Part shown: in pieces, positions 47,717 through 60,017 of the stretch
Position numbering within the stretch: position 1 is the first letter of the stretch
Layout: each line of letters begins with the position of its first letter
Assembly: GCF_000002985.6 (NCBI RefSeq)
Contig: NC_003282.8
Coordinates: forward strand, 9,672,001 to 9,736,000
Origin: Caenorhabditis elegans
Taxonomy: Eukaryota; Nematoda; Chromadorea; Rhabditida; Rhabditidae
Direction of reading: 5' to 3'
DNA length: 64,000 bases
Position numbers and translations under genes: made by a program
Notes under the pieces: generated by a model
What the model was told of the DNA's origin: nothing
The model's database searches: none
The model's input: only the letters and a program-made list of their open reading frames with translations

Positions 47717-47870
47717 AACTTGCCGAATTTGCCGAATTTGCCGTGTGCCGAGTTTGACAATTTTGAAGAATTTGCCGTGTGCCGAGTTTGGCAATTTTGA
47801 AGAATTTGCCGAGCACGGGAAATTAAAAAAAAACATCTTGCCGAATTTGCCGAGCTCGGCGAAATTTTGA
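47717..47870. repeat. 34-bp tandem repeat built on TTTGCCGA
   Basis: TTTGCCGTGTGCCGAGTTTG begins at 47737 and recurs at 47771, and a third diverged copy (TTTGCCGAGCACGG) begins at 47805, giving a 34-bp period. Flanking runs repeat TTGCCGAATTTGCCGA. TTTGCCGA-rich repeats are dispersed in the C. elegans genome. Confidence 0.8.
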
Positions 47871-49120
47871 CAAAAGATTTCCAACGGAATACTTTTGAAA
47901 GAATAAACTCTAAAAGCGTATCTAGAAATAATATAATTAATTTTTTATTATTATTTAATTTTAATTCCTTTATTTTTATATTTTCTATAAAATCCCATTC
48001 ACGTAGTAAACACTTCCGCTACCGATATCAATTTCTCTGAAATGATATGTACATGAAGTTAGGCTTTACTTTGCCAATTCCTCTAATCTAGTCATGTTTT
48101 TTTCAATTTCTGTCCAAATCAGAATTCCCTACGTATACCATTGACAACATGTTTTCATGACCTTGTATTATCAGCAACGACAAAATTCCACCAGTTTTTG
48201 ATTTTATTTTAACAAAGTTTTGGAGTTTTTGGATAAACTCAAAACTTTTATATGAATTCCGAGAAAATTATTTTTTGGTTTTGGTTTTTGTGGATTTTTT
48301 GAGTTTTTGAGTTGGACACCACTAGCGAAATACCAACATGTTGCTCATGCTTTCTATACATTTTTCTAGATCCTTTTTTAGTAAGTGTCATATAAAAGCA
48401 AATATTTCGCATTTTGAGAATTTATCTATGTTGTTTAAAAAAAAACCTTTTTAAAAACTGTTCAACTTTCAAACTTGAGACTTTCCTTATGAAGAAAACA
48501 CTTTTTGCAACTTTTAATTTCCGGAATCTTGCCACACCAAACTACATGTTATATTGTTATTGTTATTCCTTTCGATTTGTGATTCCGGACACTAAATATT
48601 GTAATATTATTCCGTATTCGCATGCAAAAAATGAACATCAAACATTTGTATGCAAGAGAAAAACGGAGCCGTAAAAAATACACCGTTGATTACTTTTTTG
48701 ATTTATTCTATTTTTAGTCACAATCTCCAAACATTTTCAAGATCTCGGAATTTGAATGTGATGATTTTTTAGGAGCTCGTAAACCTTTTTATGCAAATAA
48801 CACTGTCTGAAGTTATCATTAACTTTTGAAAACTTGAATCGTAATGCGTTTTATTTCAAGTAAGTATCAAATATTTTTTGATTGTTGAAGAATATAAATA
48901 GTTTGAAATAAAGTTGAGACAAAATTCCAAAATTTAATGATAGTTAGTTATACGGTACTTACGAAATAGGATGTATGCTACATAAAAAGCAAGAAATCAG
49001 AAAAAAACAGAACGTCAAGTTTTTTGTTTGCAAATAATCTTTGATGAGTTTAAAAGCTTCTTGATGAGCACCTCATGTTAGCATAGGTATCTATGTTTAG
49101 AGAAATGTTTAATTGTCAAA

Positions 49121-49345
49121 CTACATACGCTGTTTTTTTCTTCTCTTCTTCGATTCTAATACAAATACACATCTGTCCACTTGAATGGTCACTTTACCGG
49201 CATCAGCGTCATCGTTAGTTTCATTTTTCCCGCGTGGATACAGTAGTCCTTGCTCTTTAAATAGTTCGTTCTCTGTCCAACTAACCTGGGTGGCTTCCTT
49301 TTTTGTATTTGTCGATTTGGTAGCTTTCATGTTCGATACACTCAT
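49121..49345 (-). CDS. Possible small basic protein, hypothetical
   Basis: A 74-codon frame from ATG (MSVSNMKATKSTNTKKEATQ) to TAG, ending in ESKKRRKKQRM. Composition is charged and balanced, unlike the Phe/Leu/Lys translations of AT-rich DNA around it. The middle (WTENELFKEQGLLYPRGKNE) and an acidic stretch (NDDADAGK) look protein-like, and the Lys/Arg C-terminus could be a nuclear localisation signal. A GTTAGT after codon 20 could be a donor, so it may be part of a larger gene. No family recognised. Confidence 0.35.
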   Translation of the reverse strand: MSVSNMKATKSTNTKKEATQVSWTENELFKEQGLLYPRGKNETNDDADAGKVTIQVDRCVFVLESKKRRKKQRM

Positions 49346-52300
49346 TCCGTTTCATTCTTTGAGTTTTCTTTAGGTCTTTAGATTTCAATGTAAATAGACT
49401 TCTATAGCACCCTTCGATGTTTCGTTGATTTTTTGTACATTAACCACTACGTTAGATACATTTTTTGTAAGAAACATTACCGTCCATTTTTATCATGATT
49501 TTCACAAATGCCGGCTTCAAAACCCGGTCATTCAAATCAAATTTCGTACGTTTTCACATTTGAATTCAGAATTCTGGGTACAATGGTACCGAGTGCAAAC
49601 CAACAGAAGCATATTTACATAGTACAACAATTGGTGAACTATACACAAAAGCATACACACACTAAAAATAATAAAGGCTACAAACCACATGCGCTGTTGA
49701 ATTTAGTCGTGCCGAAATGTTCTCTTCCTGATCTACATGGGAATAGCTGGCTTACATGTTGTGATTTGATAAAGGCTTCAATATAATCTAGGTTTTCGTG
49801 GAATCGCATTCTCATAAGGTATATATTTAGGTTAACATCTATGATGATAAAATCGAAATTATATTTTTGAAGTTTTTCAAAAATTTGTTGAACTTTTTAA
49901 ATTCACGTCATAATTTTGGAATTCGGCAAAAAAATATTCAAATTTTTTCTAATCTCTATTATAAAAACCTACCAGTTCAATTAAATCGAGAAATCTTGTT
50001 TCGAATATTTGTCTGTTTTCCACATTTTTCTACGTCATGTTCACTGATCAAAGATCCATCGTTCCTTCGTTCATTATCTCACTTCCCGTAATTTTCTTAC
50101 AATCATCAGATTTTGTGTTCGTTGCTCATTTCTTCTCTGCCTATCATTCATTTTTTTGTAGTGAGAAAACACTGAAATTCAAATAATAATAAGAATAATA
50201 CTGAAAACACGTGGTTTGTTATTTGTCTTTTTTTCCCTTTTTCTTCTCTTCACACAGGAAATCTGCCTATAGAATTTGGTACGTAATTGGCAGGTTTCTA
50301 ACGTCATGTCTGTCGTGAATTACGAAGTTTTGAGCAACTCAAACAAGTTTTTTTTCCGTTTTAAAAAGTGGAGTAGAGTGAATGGCGATTTAATTTTAAG
50401 AAAGATGGAAAAATCGACGAAGAATCCAACACGAAGAATGAGATATCCAATTTTAAGACAATGTGATTTTTCAATTTTGGCTAATATTCCAGTTAAAATT
50501 CTTTTTTTTTAAATTTGATAAAAATTCAAATAGAGATATTCGACAAAATTTAAAAGTCTTGTTTTAAAAATGTTAATTTTTTTCTCTTTATACCTTTCGT
50601 GGTATTTCTGAATTTCATAATTGTTTTGAGTATCTTAAAAGCGAAACCTCCCATTCACGCTACTCCGTCATAGTTTGCTATCCAAAAATTGTATTATTAT
50701 CAATACAAGACATTTAACCCTGGTACCACGTAACCTTCCATGTATTTTGATAGTTGTTTTATTGTCACAAGTGGAGAGGCGAGTAAATAGGGACGGGCTT
50801 GATCTATCCTGATCTATAGATATGGTGACATTTGTGAACCGAGAAGGTTACGGACTACAAGACACGATTTTATAGGTTCAATATATAAATAAAGTTGTTT
50901 TAGTGCAACAAAGAAACGTTTAGAATCAATGTAGATAAAATGACAATATAAGAAAACAGGAAAACCGTGTTGCGGAAGAATCAGCGATTCTAGCACGTAA
51001 ATCTTTTTTGAAATGGTCGAAGATCAGAACGATGTCTGTGTCTGTTCAAATCACGAGTTTATTGAGAAAATCGTTATTTTAATGGAATTTTCCTTCTAAT
51101 AAGGTCCTCATTTTCCAGTATTGACGGTTGATAATGTATACTTTTTTTATTAGTGCCTTTAATTTTTTGGTGTCTTTAATTTTTATTGAAAATTAATGCC
51201 AAAGTAACCATATCGTTTAAACTAAAATACAAATTTTTCCCGTTCTTTAAAAATGTTGTTCAATAACTAAAAAAATTTATAGGTCTTCCTTAGATCTAAT
51301 CAGTGACTCAAGCTACATACGAATAAAGTAAATTTGCTCTGGGCAAGATCTCGGAAAGCCTTGTAATTCCGATAAAATCTTTACGGTGTTTTTGTGAGAG
51401 AAAGAGAAAAAAAGAAAAAGAAACAGGAGATTGAAATTTTCGATAAAAAGTTTAGGTCAACGCGGACCATCTTATCGATTTTTGGTAGAAACTTGATGAA
51501 CCTGATATATACTTTGAATCTTTTATTACTTACAAATGTTGGTGTAGGGAATGTTTTTTATGTTAAAGTTTGAAATGCTCAGAAACTGTTGCAAAACTCT
51601 CTTTTTTCAATTTATGAAACTTTTTTTGGATTTTAATAAATGCATTATTTATTTCCTTGCTGAAAGATATGTCGGACATAAGTTTAATAAATATTACACC
51701 TGCTACGAGAAAGGTATCAATTTGATTTCAGAGCAAAGTTCTCACGTTTCCTTTTTTTGCGATCAAAAACCATTGTCACCTCTTTTTATGCACACATTTA
51801 TTTAGAATCTCATTCTATTTGACACCCACTCATTGAATATGTTTCGAACTTTTTTTGATCTCCGTTTCAAATTTATTTGAATCTAATGGAACTATCTGTT
51901 TTACGCGTCACTTTTAATCTCTGTTCATTGTTTTTGTCACAAATTCACAGTAATGGTTAGCAAAAAAAGATCGACAGTTCGAAAATAATTTGGGTCCAAA
52001 CATAGACGAACTACAAAGTTTTGTTAATTGTTTTGTTGATTCAGCTGCTAAAAACTTTACTAGCTGGATTGAATCGATATTGCGGGTTTATTTCCTAACA
52101 TTTTTACTATAAGTTAGCCAATTTTTCCAGTTAAAAATATAATGAAAACATAGGAAGTAAATAAAATATAGAAAGTAGATAAAAACGTAATCATAGCTTT
52201 TAAAACAATATTAACTGTTGGTGAAACATTAATGTGATTTTTGCACCAATATACCTTACTTCCGTTTAAAGCGTCATAGTTTTAGTAATAAGTTTGAATA

Positions 52301-53832
52301 ATTTCATAGTATTCTGTGAACTTTCAATCCTGACTACGTCAAGATTTTGAAGGGTCACTTCAACGATTTGAAACATCATTACCAACAATGTCTTGTCCCC
52401 GAAAATGTGTGACGTCGCAACCGAAAAAGACTGTCAGATATCAAATCAAACTACAGATTCAAACGTGACAGAGATTTTCGACTTTTGTGACGTACAGTCC
52501 ACCCAATATCTGGGGCCACCATGGTTGGCGCCAGAGCCGGCTGGCGTCGTCTCGGTTGTTTCCCTTTGTCTCTAACTCTCACCTATATCCGTACTATCTC
52601 TCATATTTTGATATGAGGATTTCATTGCGTTAAACTTCGTTGCAACATTTTGCTTCGTTGAGATAAAAACCGGAAGGTTTTGTGTTTTGTTGCTTTTCTA
52701 TTGTTTCTTGCGTGGCACCGTGGGCGCCGGTACGGTTTCTAGGTGTGGTTTAGGGGTACGGTATGCACAAAGAAGCAGGCATGTGTTGGTATATAACGAA
52801 GCGAAGTAGGCATTTTAAATTCATTTTTTGAAAGCTTTTCTATTTGCTATTCAGTGAGTTCCTAAATCAGTGAGTGATCAATTCCGTGTAAGATATTAAG
52901 TAAGCAGCAAGCGTTGTTAGTGTTTTTAGTTTCAAAAATATATACGCTTTATCAAGTTCCAGTAAACGATAAATTCATTTTCAAGAATAAAACAGAAAGC
53001 TGACCCTAAACTGTCTTAAACTTCTAATGATACTCTGTTTCAGCGATCTCTTTTTTGAGTTCTGATTTATATGATTTCATATTTGTTATTCAGCTCCAAA
53101 ATTCTATCTTCTTATGTGAATTTGAAGACTAGGAATTTTGTAGTATCATATCCAATGTCTGTCGTTTTATCAATTTTCGTCCATTTTTTTCTTAAATATT
53201 CTGGTTTTTTTTTATTGGTTTCACTGTTTCTAAACGTCTGAACTTTTCAGATACATTTACCGTCGATCAACTCTAACCTATGCAGACTATTTTGGTAATT
53301 ATTGACTTCTCATTTTAAAAAAGGTGTGTGAAATTAAAATAAAAACAAAATTGAATTTTCTAATAATTTAACAAATATTTTCAGGATATAATCAAATTCA
53401 TTGACTGTGATTACGTGCTTCTCGGGTCCACAAACACATATATTCTCAATGTCTCCTCATCCTCGAGTACTAAACGACAATAGTGAGATTTGTTGATATT
53501 CTAAAAATAATAATAAGACGCTCTCACCCTTCTAATGAGTGCTTCTGACTAAAGGTATCCCCCGTCACAATATATAGAATTTCTTAAAGTTCATACCGAA
53601 AAAAGTTCTGATCTATGTAGTTTACTCTAACTTTGATACATCCACTTATCAGAAAAAGAGGCATGAGACAACGAAAGCGTATTCTACGAATAAGCTCCTT
53701 CTTGTCAACCCCCTCATTTCCTTTTCGTTTCTACTTACTTACGTCTACCTGCTCTCTCACTCTCTCTCTCACATTTGAGTCATTTACTTTCGTGTTGAGA
53801 GTAGCTGACTAGTACTTTAAATCAGTCATAAG

Positions 53833-53839
53833 CTTATCA
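53833..53839 (+). promoter_or_regulatory. GATA-like site just upstream of the tandem nuclear receptor
   Basis: CTTATCA (TGATAAG on the other strand), 32 bp upstream of the start codon at 53871. A CTCTCTCACTCTCTCTCTC tract lies about 100 bp upstream. Both are common in worm promoters; function is inferred. Confidence 0.4.
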
Positions 53840-53870
53840 CCAAAAATTTATATTTCAACAAAAAAAAATT

Positions 53871-56388
53871 ATGATTCGAAATTCCAATACTGCTCCGTCA
53901 GATCGACGATGTCTCGTTTGTGGTGATGACAAAGCTAGTCGACATTATGGAACAGTGGCATGTAATGGATGTAAAGGTTTCTTCAGAAGAAGGTGAGCGC
54001 TTTATATTAATTGCTGGAAAGTCCCAGCTTCAAAAGAATAAAGCATCCAAAAATTATCGTACCGCAAGCCAATGAGTTCATTGTTTGGTATTTTAACAAT
54101 TTTCAATTTTCAGCGTCTGGGAAAAGCGAACATATTTCTGTATTGCCAATGAAGACTGCGAAGTTTTGCAACAATTCAGGAATCGATGCAGAGCTTGTCG
54201 TTTTAACAAATGCGTTATGGTCGGCATGGACGCCAGAGGTAAATGTTTTTTCTTGATTTCTATTTTTATTAATAAAAGGTTAAATTTCAAAAGGTGTTAG
54301 TTAAGATTTAGGTTTTTGGTAGGCGTACACGGTTACAAAAGTGCGCTGCTATGTATATACGTAATTGCGGAAATATTACTAATCTTCTGAGAACATTTAT
54401 GGTTTATCTAAAATAATAAATTAAAGTAGTAATTTTAGCTGTCCAATCTGAAAGAGAAATCCGTCCAAACGAAACTGCAAAAAAACCAAAAGGATCATTA
54501 AAAGGAAAACGTTCAAGTCTACAAACATCGAATTCTGTTACGAGCTCCCAACCAAGTTCTAGTTCAACACCCGACGTTGATCACCCGCCAATTGTTAAAC
54601 ATCTATTCAATATTGTAAGTTATTTAAAAAGAATTTACCAAAATTATTCCTCTTTGAATTCAAAAAGGTCGACTGTCCAATGGGTTCATTATTGGTAAAT
54701 TAGACACAGAAATATTTTAGTAATCAAATAAAATAGATAATCGTAAAGTAAATATTTGAGAAAAAAATGTTTGTTGAATCGAAATGGGCTTATTCTAAAA
54801 AATGTTTCCCTAAACAAATTTGAATGGGAGCGAGGTGTCATGGGAAATTCGTCCTGTGTGTGGGCATGGGCATTGGGAATGAAAAATAAAATATGTAGTT
54901 TGCAATAAAAATAGCTCCTTTAAGTAGTCTATCTTTTCCTATTTTATGTGCACACAACTCAAAAATTTAAATAATGATCAATGTGAATTGGCAAACGCTA
55001 TACACGAAATATCATTTCTAATGTCTGATTTTTCAGCAAAGACGAGTAGAGACCACATTTTGCCCCGAATTTGATGACTTGGTGGCCCGATTTGGATCAA
55101 TGTGTAATGTCCGAATCTCATTGCAATCTGCACTTGAAAACCCGGAAAAAGTGGCAACGAGGACAAAGGTTAGTAAATAAATCGTATGGCACTGGAATAT
55201 CAAAATTTAGAATTTTACAAATTATTAGATTTGTATATAAATTTGTTTAGAAATTTAAAACAACGATTTTCAGCTTGAATGGGGAAATACGAGTCGTTTG
55301 GCAGACATTCACGATTTGAAAGTGACTTGGTGTCGAACATTTGTTTGGTTTCACGATTACTTGAGCTCATTTGAAGAGTTGGAGGTTTGTATCACGCTTA
55401 TTGAATTTTTAAACAATTTTATGTGTTCTGTTACAGAGACTGAATTACTTGGACAGGGAGCAACTATTCAAGCTTCGATTTGCCCCAGTATCTTGGAATC
55501 TGTATGCATGGCATTCATATCAGAATAATATCGATGGAGTTACATTTACAAATGATGCTTGGTATCCACTTGATAAAGAAAAGCAAGCATTCATGGATAA
55601 ACCGTTAGTTTTTTTCCAAGTTCATGTTCAACTAGATTGTCTGAGAATCAATTTCGAAAATAATCGACAAACAATAATTTTGTTAAAACTTTTCAGGTGC
55701 AACGATTATTACTCAAAAATTGCGGATACTATGATCCATGGCCTAGTTTATAGAATGAAAGGGATCAATATGACAGAAGAAGAATTTTCATGTATGCTCG
55801 CTATTACACTATTTAGACCAGGTTAGCTAACTTTCACAATTTTAAAATTTACATTGAACTATTTCTAGATTATCGTCTCTCTAGTGACGCCAATAAACTT
55901 CTCCAGTTAACTGGAGATGTTTTCACAAAAGCTCTGTCCGAGTATGTTTTGAGCAGAGAAACATCAGAATTGAAGGCAATGGAACGGATGGCAACTCTCA
56001 TGATTATGCTTACTTCTGTACAGGTAACAGTAATATTATTGTTTTGCCGATTGAAATACAACTGAATAAAAAATCCGCATCCAGGTTTTGCCCAAGTTTG
56101 ATTCAAAACTTACCAAACTTTTCTATGTCATTTTAACTTGGATTGGCAAGAGTATTAATGAGTTAAAAACCAATTATATATGTTTAGGGTGAAGTTAGGA
56201 AACGCCAAGTCAATATAAAAGTATTGTAATAAAAAACAGTTTTTTTTTACCAAACATACATTCGTTTCCAGAGCCTCGCTCGTCAAGAGGATGACAACGT
56301 CACATTTCTCGCCATTTTCGATATGGCTGACTTGGTTGGTCTGCCATATGAAGTACATTCAGCTCTGCGGCAAGACGATTTTTCTTAG
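53871..56388 (+). CDS. Nuclear hormone receptor, first of a tandem pair
   Basis: Nine exons (53871-53992, 54114-54238, 54439-54614, 55037-55168, 55274-55384, 55437-55603, 55697-55821, 55869-56023, 56272-56388) sum to 409 aa. The DNA-binding domain at about 14-80 has a classical P-box, [12 protein letters not shown]; the second finger has CIANEDC...[16 protein letters not shown] basic Ser-rich hinge ([13 protein letters not shown]) follows, then a ligand-binding domain from about 145 with conserved motifs such as [14 protein letters not shown] and an F-R-PDYRLS helix. The paralog downstream shares exon structure. Nuclear transcription factor with unknown ligand. The nhr number is not assigned; I think this pair lies on cosmid C28D4. 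Confidence 0.93.
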
Positions 56389-56684
56389 AAAATAGTTTGT
56401 TTTTGATATGAAAACTATTAGGAATCTCACTTTGCGATCTCATTTCTTTTCTCTCTGTGATATATTCCCTACCTCTGTAACTATCTCCCTCCCATGTGAA
56501 ATTCGGTGTCTAATTCCCCTCAAACAGTGTAAATTTCCAAGAACATCAATGTTAATAATAGATTTCTTTACATTTGAAATTATTATGTTTTTTTTAAATT
56601 TTAACCTGGCAATACTTCCAGTACGAATTTCTATTTATTGCAAATTTCACAACTTTCAAATAAGTGCTTATTCAGTTCAGAAAT
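56389..56684 (+). other. Short spacer between the tandem receptors
   Basis: Only 296 bp separate the stop codon of the first receptor from the start of the second on the same strand. That spacing fits either an operon with SL2 trans-splicing or a compact promoter. The acceptor-like TTCAGTTCAG lies just before the second ATG. Confidence 0.5.
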
Positions 56685-59015
56685 ATGAATATCCCTTTTA
56701 ATTCGGTCTCAAAAATACAATGGAGGAATCCATCACCAGTTAGTGACACGTCATGTCTTGTCTGTGGAGATCCACATGGAAAACGACATTATGGCGCAAT
56801 GTCGTGTAATGGATGCAAAGGATTTTTTAGAAGAAGGTTAGTTTTATTTTCTTTTTGTTTTTTTTTCTAAATCAATAATTTTCCAGCATTTGGGAGAAAC
56901 GAACCTATAAATGCAGTTTCAATAATGAGTGTATTATTGAGTTCAAATACCGTAATCGGTGCAGAGCATGCCGTTTGAAAAGATGTCTACATGTTGGAAT
57001 GGATGCTAATGGTATCATATGGTACAAAATAGAATCCCGTTTGATAGTTTATATTTCAGCTGTTCGAAGTGAGAGGACAAGAAAAATCAAAACAGAAATT
57101 GATGGAGATGTTAAGTTGGAAATAAAAGAAGAACCTGCAGATTCAGAAGATGCTGATGATGAATGTCCATTGGATATTAAACCCGATATTGCTATGGCAT
57201 GGCAGACAAAAGAAATAATTGCACATATGCTGTATGAGGTTAGTTTGGATAAATTTTTAAGTCAGTTATGAAATCACAGCTCAAATCTAAATTATTGAGC
57301 TCATTTGTAAGTCTGCACCATATGAAAGAAAAAGGAAAAATTAGGAAAGTTGTTCAAAAGCATGCATTTGACGCAAAATGATCGCAGATTTGATTTTTGA
57401 AATTTTTATCAATAGTTGAAAATGTTCTATAGTAGCCTCAAGCTCATGATTTCAGGAAGATCGAGTTCTGAACTGGGAGGAACCATATAATAAGTTACGG
57501 TACTACACAATGGATTCAGAAGTCTTACAGGCCATCAAAGACCCATCACAAGTTTGTGCACGAACAAAGGTTTGTCATATTTTATTAACGGGTTTTGAAA
57601 ATTCGAAAATGTTTAATTTTTCAGATAAATTGGAACAGTCATTCTCGTCCTTTAATCACTATTGAAGCTCTCAGATTTAATTGGTGTCGAACATTTACAC
57701 TCACAATTGATTGGTTTGAAACATTACCAGAATATAGGGTAAGTACTCTAACTCCTTTTATTATTGTTTAATTCATTTGTTTAATTGTTTAATTCAAAAA
57801 ATGTTTTTTCACAAACTAGAACCATAGAAATTCGATTTCCAGGCGCTCATCGATGATGACAAAGAACTTTTGGTAAAATTTTCGTTGATGCCGGTTGGTT
57901 GGTTGTGGTATGCATACAAATCATATGAATACCGTTGTGATGGAATTGTATTTGTGGATGGAAGCTGGTTCCCAAGAGATAAAACTATTCAACAACAAGT
58001 TTGTCCGACGTGAGTTTTTTTGAAAAGATTTCAAATGTTCACTGTTTCAAAAATCGTTCATATTGATTATTTTACTATTGAAAGAAACATAATTAAGTTG
58101 TTTCTGATTGTGAGAATATAATTTCAGTAGTACTAGTCATTAAGTATAGGCATTCCACGTAGGCGAGATTCACGAACGCCTGGATGCGAGAAGGGATTGA
58201 ATTGAATTTCTTTTGAGTTTTAGATTTGCAAAAGCCAAAAATTTGTTTGACAGTAATTATATGTTCAAAATGTGCTAAATGTTACATGATAAACCCCGGT
58301 TTTATTTTTGCGGTTTAGAATTTGAAGTTTCACAAAAACGTCATTTTCTACATCAAATGAACAAATCTGTATAATTTGGCACCTGTAGCAACTACTGAGA
58401 ACGCGGCGAGACCCACTCGGAAGAGCACCTTGTGCTTTTAAGCTGGCATGTCAAAATTTCGCGAGATTACAATATTGGATTCATCGTATACATTCAATAT
58501 ATTTTCAGATGTGTACTGTATTATGGTCGTATAACGGAATCATTTATGGCAGATGTTGTGAATTCAATGAAAGAATTAGAAATGGATGAAACAGAAATGG
58601 TTCTACTAAAAGCAATATGTCATCTTCAACCGGATTATCGTCTAACACGACGTGGAAATGACGTCATCTCAACTGGAAGAGAGAAATACAAGAGAGCACT
58701 TTGTGAATATATTCGAATGAAATCAAATGGATTTATGGATGCTTCATTTCGATTATGTAAATTGATGCAAATTTTACCTGTTGTAGATGTAAGTTTGAAT
58801 TTTTTCTTATTGTTCAGTCTTTAAATTTTCAGATTCTCGGAAAGTATGAAGATGAAAGTGCACTACTGGTCTCACTCGGTGAAACAGAATTCAATGGCTC
58901 AGGAGGTGGACTTCCATATGACATTCATGCAAGCGATTCTCATTTTGCAAGGAAAAATCGACGAAAATCTGATAATCAATATCATCAACAACATGTTCCG
59001 CTGCACATTCAATGA
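56685..59015 (+). CDS. Nuclear hormone receptor, second of a tandem pair
   Basis: Eight exons (56685-56836, 56887-57011, 57060-57238, 57456-57569, 57625-57738, 57843-58009, 58509-58788, 58833-59015) sum to 437 aa. The DNA-binding domain (about 24-90) reads [25 protein letters not shown] and [15 protein letters not shown]. An acidic hinge ([14 protein letters not shown]) contains a ψKxE-type sumoylation-like motif. The ligand-binding domain (about 150 on) aligns with the upstream paralog ([19 protein letters not shown] versus [13 protein letters not shown]). The C-terminus has a His/Gln/Arg-rich tail ([14 protein letters not shown]) not seen in the paralog. Start chosen at 56685, just after an acceptor-like TTCAG. 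No nhr number assigned. Confidence 0.93.
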
Positions 59016-60017
59016 TCTCAATTGATAATGTATATTTTTGTGTGATATATCTACATTATAAAACCTGTGATCTTCTTTTAGTATTCTGTTTTGTAAAAAA
59101 GTTATATTATGGGGACATGGCCGATTGAAAATGGTCAGCCCCCGAACCATGGGTCTCGTTATGTACACAACCGAAAATTCGAACGCTTTAAATTAGTTTC
59201 ACCGATTTCGTTAGTTTTCATGAATTTTTCGTCTTTTTTTGTTATACTCTCCGTCGTTATTAATGATTATTATACCGAAATATATGAAATAAAACATAAA
59301 AATCATTAAAAAACAACGGAAAACAAAGCAAAGAGTAGGAGTGCTCATGGGTCGAATAGGCTTTTAACCCGCTTTTTTCACAGTAGCTCAACCAATAGTC
59401 CAATCATAATTTTGAAAATGGAAATTAAACTAGCATGACCTCCTTGCTAAAATTTTCATTTGGGGTCGACATTTTATTCATCGGGGTCGCTTCAAATGCT
59501 GCCTAAAGTTGGAGCGGGTCGACCCTTTTCGACACCTCTAGCAAAGAGAACATAAAAATTTAGCGAAATCGGCGAAACTAATTAAAAACGTTTGAATTTA
59601 AGTTTTTGCCGCCCAATACCTAACGAGACCCATGGTTCAGGGGCGGAGCACGTTTCCACATCTCTTTCAAATAATAGTGTAACAAATGCTCCACATTCCT
59701 ACAAAACAAATCACGATCTGCAAATCAGAGTTTAAATTTTTTTGGAATGTGCATATATTTATATATATAATTTTAACAGGAATAACATGGAAAACGTTTC
59801 AAAAAACTAGCGAGAAAACAGAGGGTTCGTATTGGAATTATCACAAAAGGCACACAAGGCGTAGTTGGAAACATAGTGATAGATTAGGAGTATAGTGCAA
59901 TTAAAATACAATTTTCTTTGGTGACCATAAAAACCCTAATTATGAGAAAAGGTTAGAAATTTTTAAAAGCAGATTAAGAGAAGGTTACATAGTTAAAAAT
60001 GCATGGCATTATAAAGA
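59016..60017. other. Intergenic between the receptor pair and choline kinase
   Basis: Convergent 3' flanks. The main content is the fold-back element at 59,137-59,650; otherwise AT-rich with no gene. Confidence 0.6.
59137..59650. repeat. Half-kilobase fold-back element
   Basis: The left arm (59137-59212; CCCCGAACCATGGGTCTCGT, then TTAGTTTCACCGATTTCG) and the right arm (59562-59650; CGAAATCGGCGAAACTAA, then ACGAGACCCATGGTTCAGGG) are imperfect inverted repeats about 75-90 bp long. The 350-bp interior also pairs with itself near its edges (AGTGCTCATGGGTCGA versus GGGTCGACCC...ACACCTCT). No coding capacity is seen, so it is likely a non-autonomous element. Confidence 0.8.

Larger units (their letters stand above)
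42801..53870. other. Eleven-kb gene-poor interval upstream of the nuclear receptor pair
   Basis: No multi-exon gene recognised. Contents: a small hairpin (43,267-43,303); pyrimidine-rich tracts (43,560-43,700; 44,560-44,660); a G17 run (45,771-45,787); a GC-rich promoter-like patch (46,540-46,600) followed by CT-rich DNA; an ATT/AAT palindrome (about 47,010-47,031); a 34-bp tandem repeat (47,717-47,870); a 74-codon open frame (49,121-49,345); and a second GC-rich, TATA-containing patch (52,500-52,860) that could be a promoter. For C. elegans this is a long gap and may hold enhancers or a non-coding RNA gene. Confidence 0.5.

Noticed and set aside
52393-52575. 60-codon frame and GC-rich patch before the receptor pair
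   Set aside because: The frame starts at a non-ATG codon and lacks coding character; I treat the patch as possible promoter DNA.
5467-58052. Scattered CTGTTTCA motifs (for example near 7,648, 19,995, 29,364, 53,036 and 58,046), the Ruby motif of 21U-RNA genes
   Set aside because: Their number is close to chance for this length and composition, they are not clustered, and I could not confirm the accompanying downstream YRNT signal.
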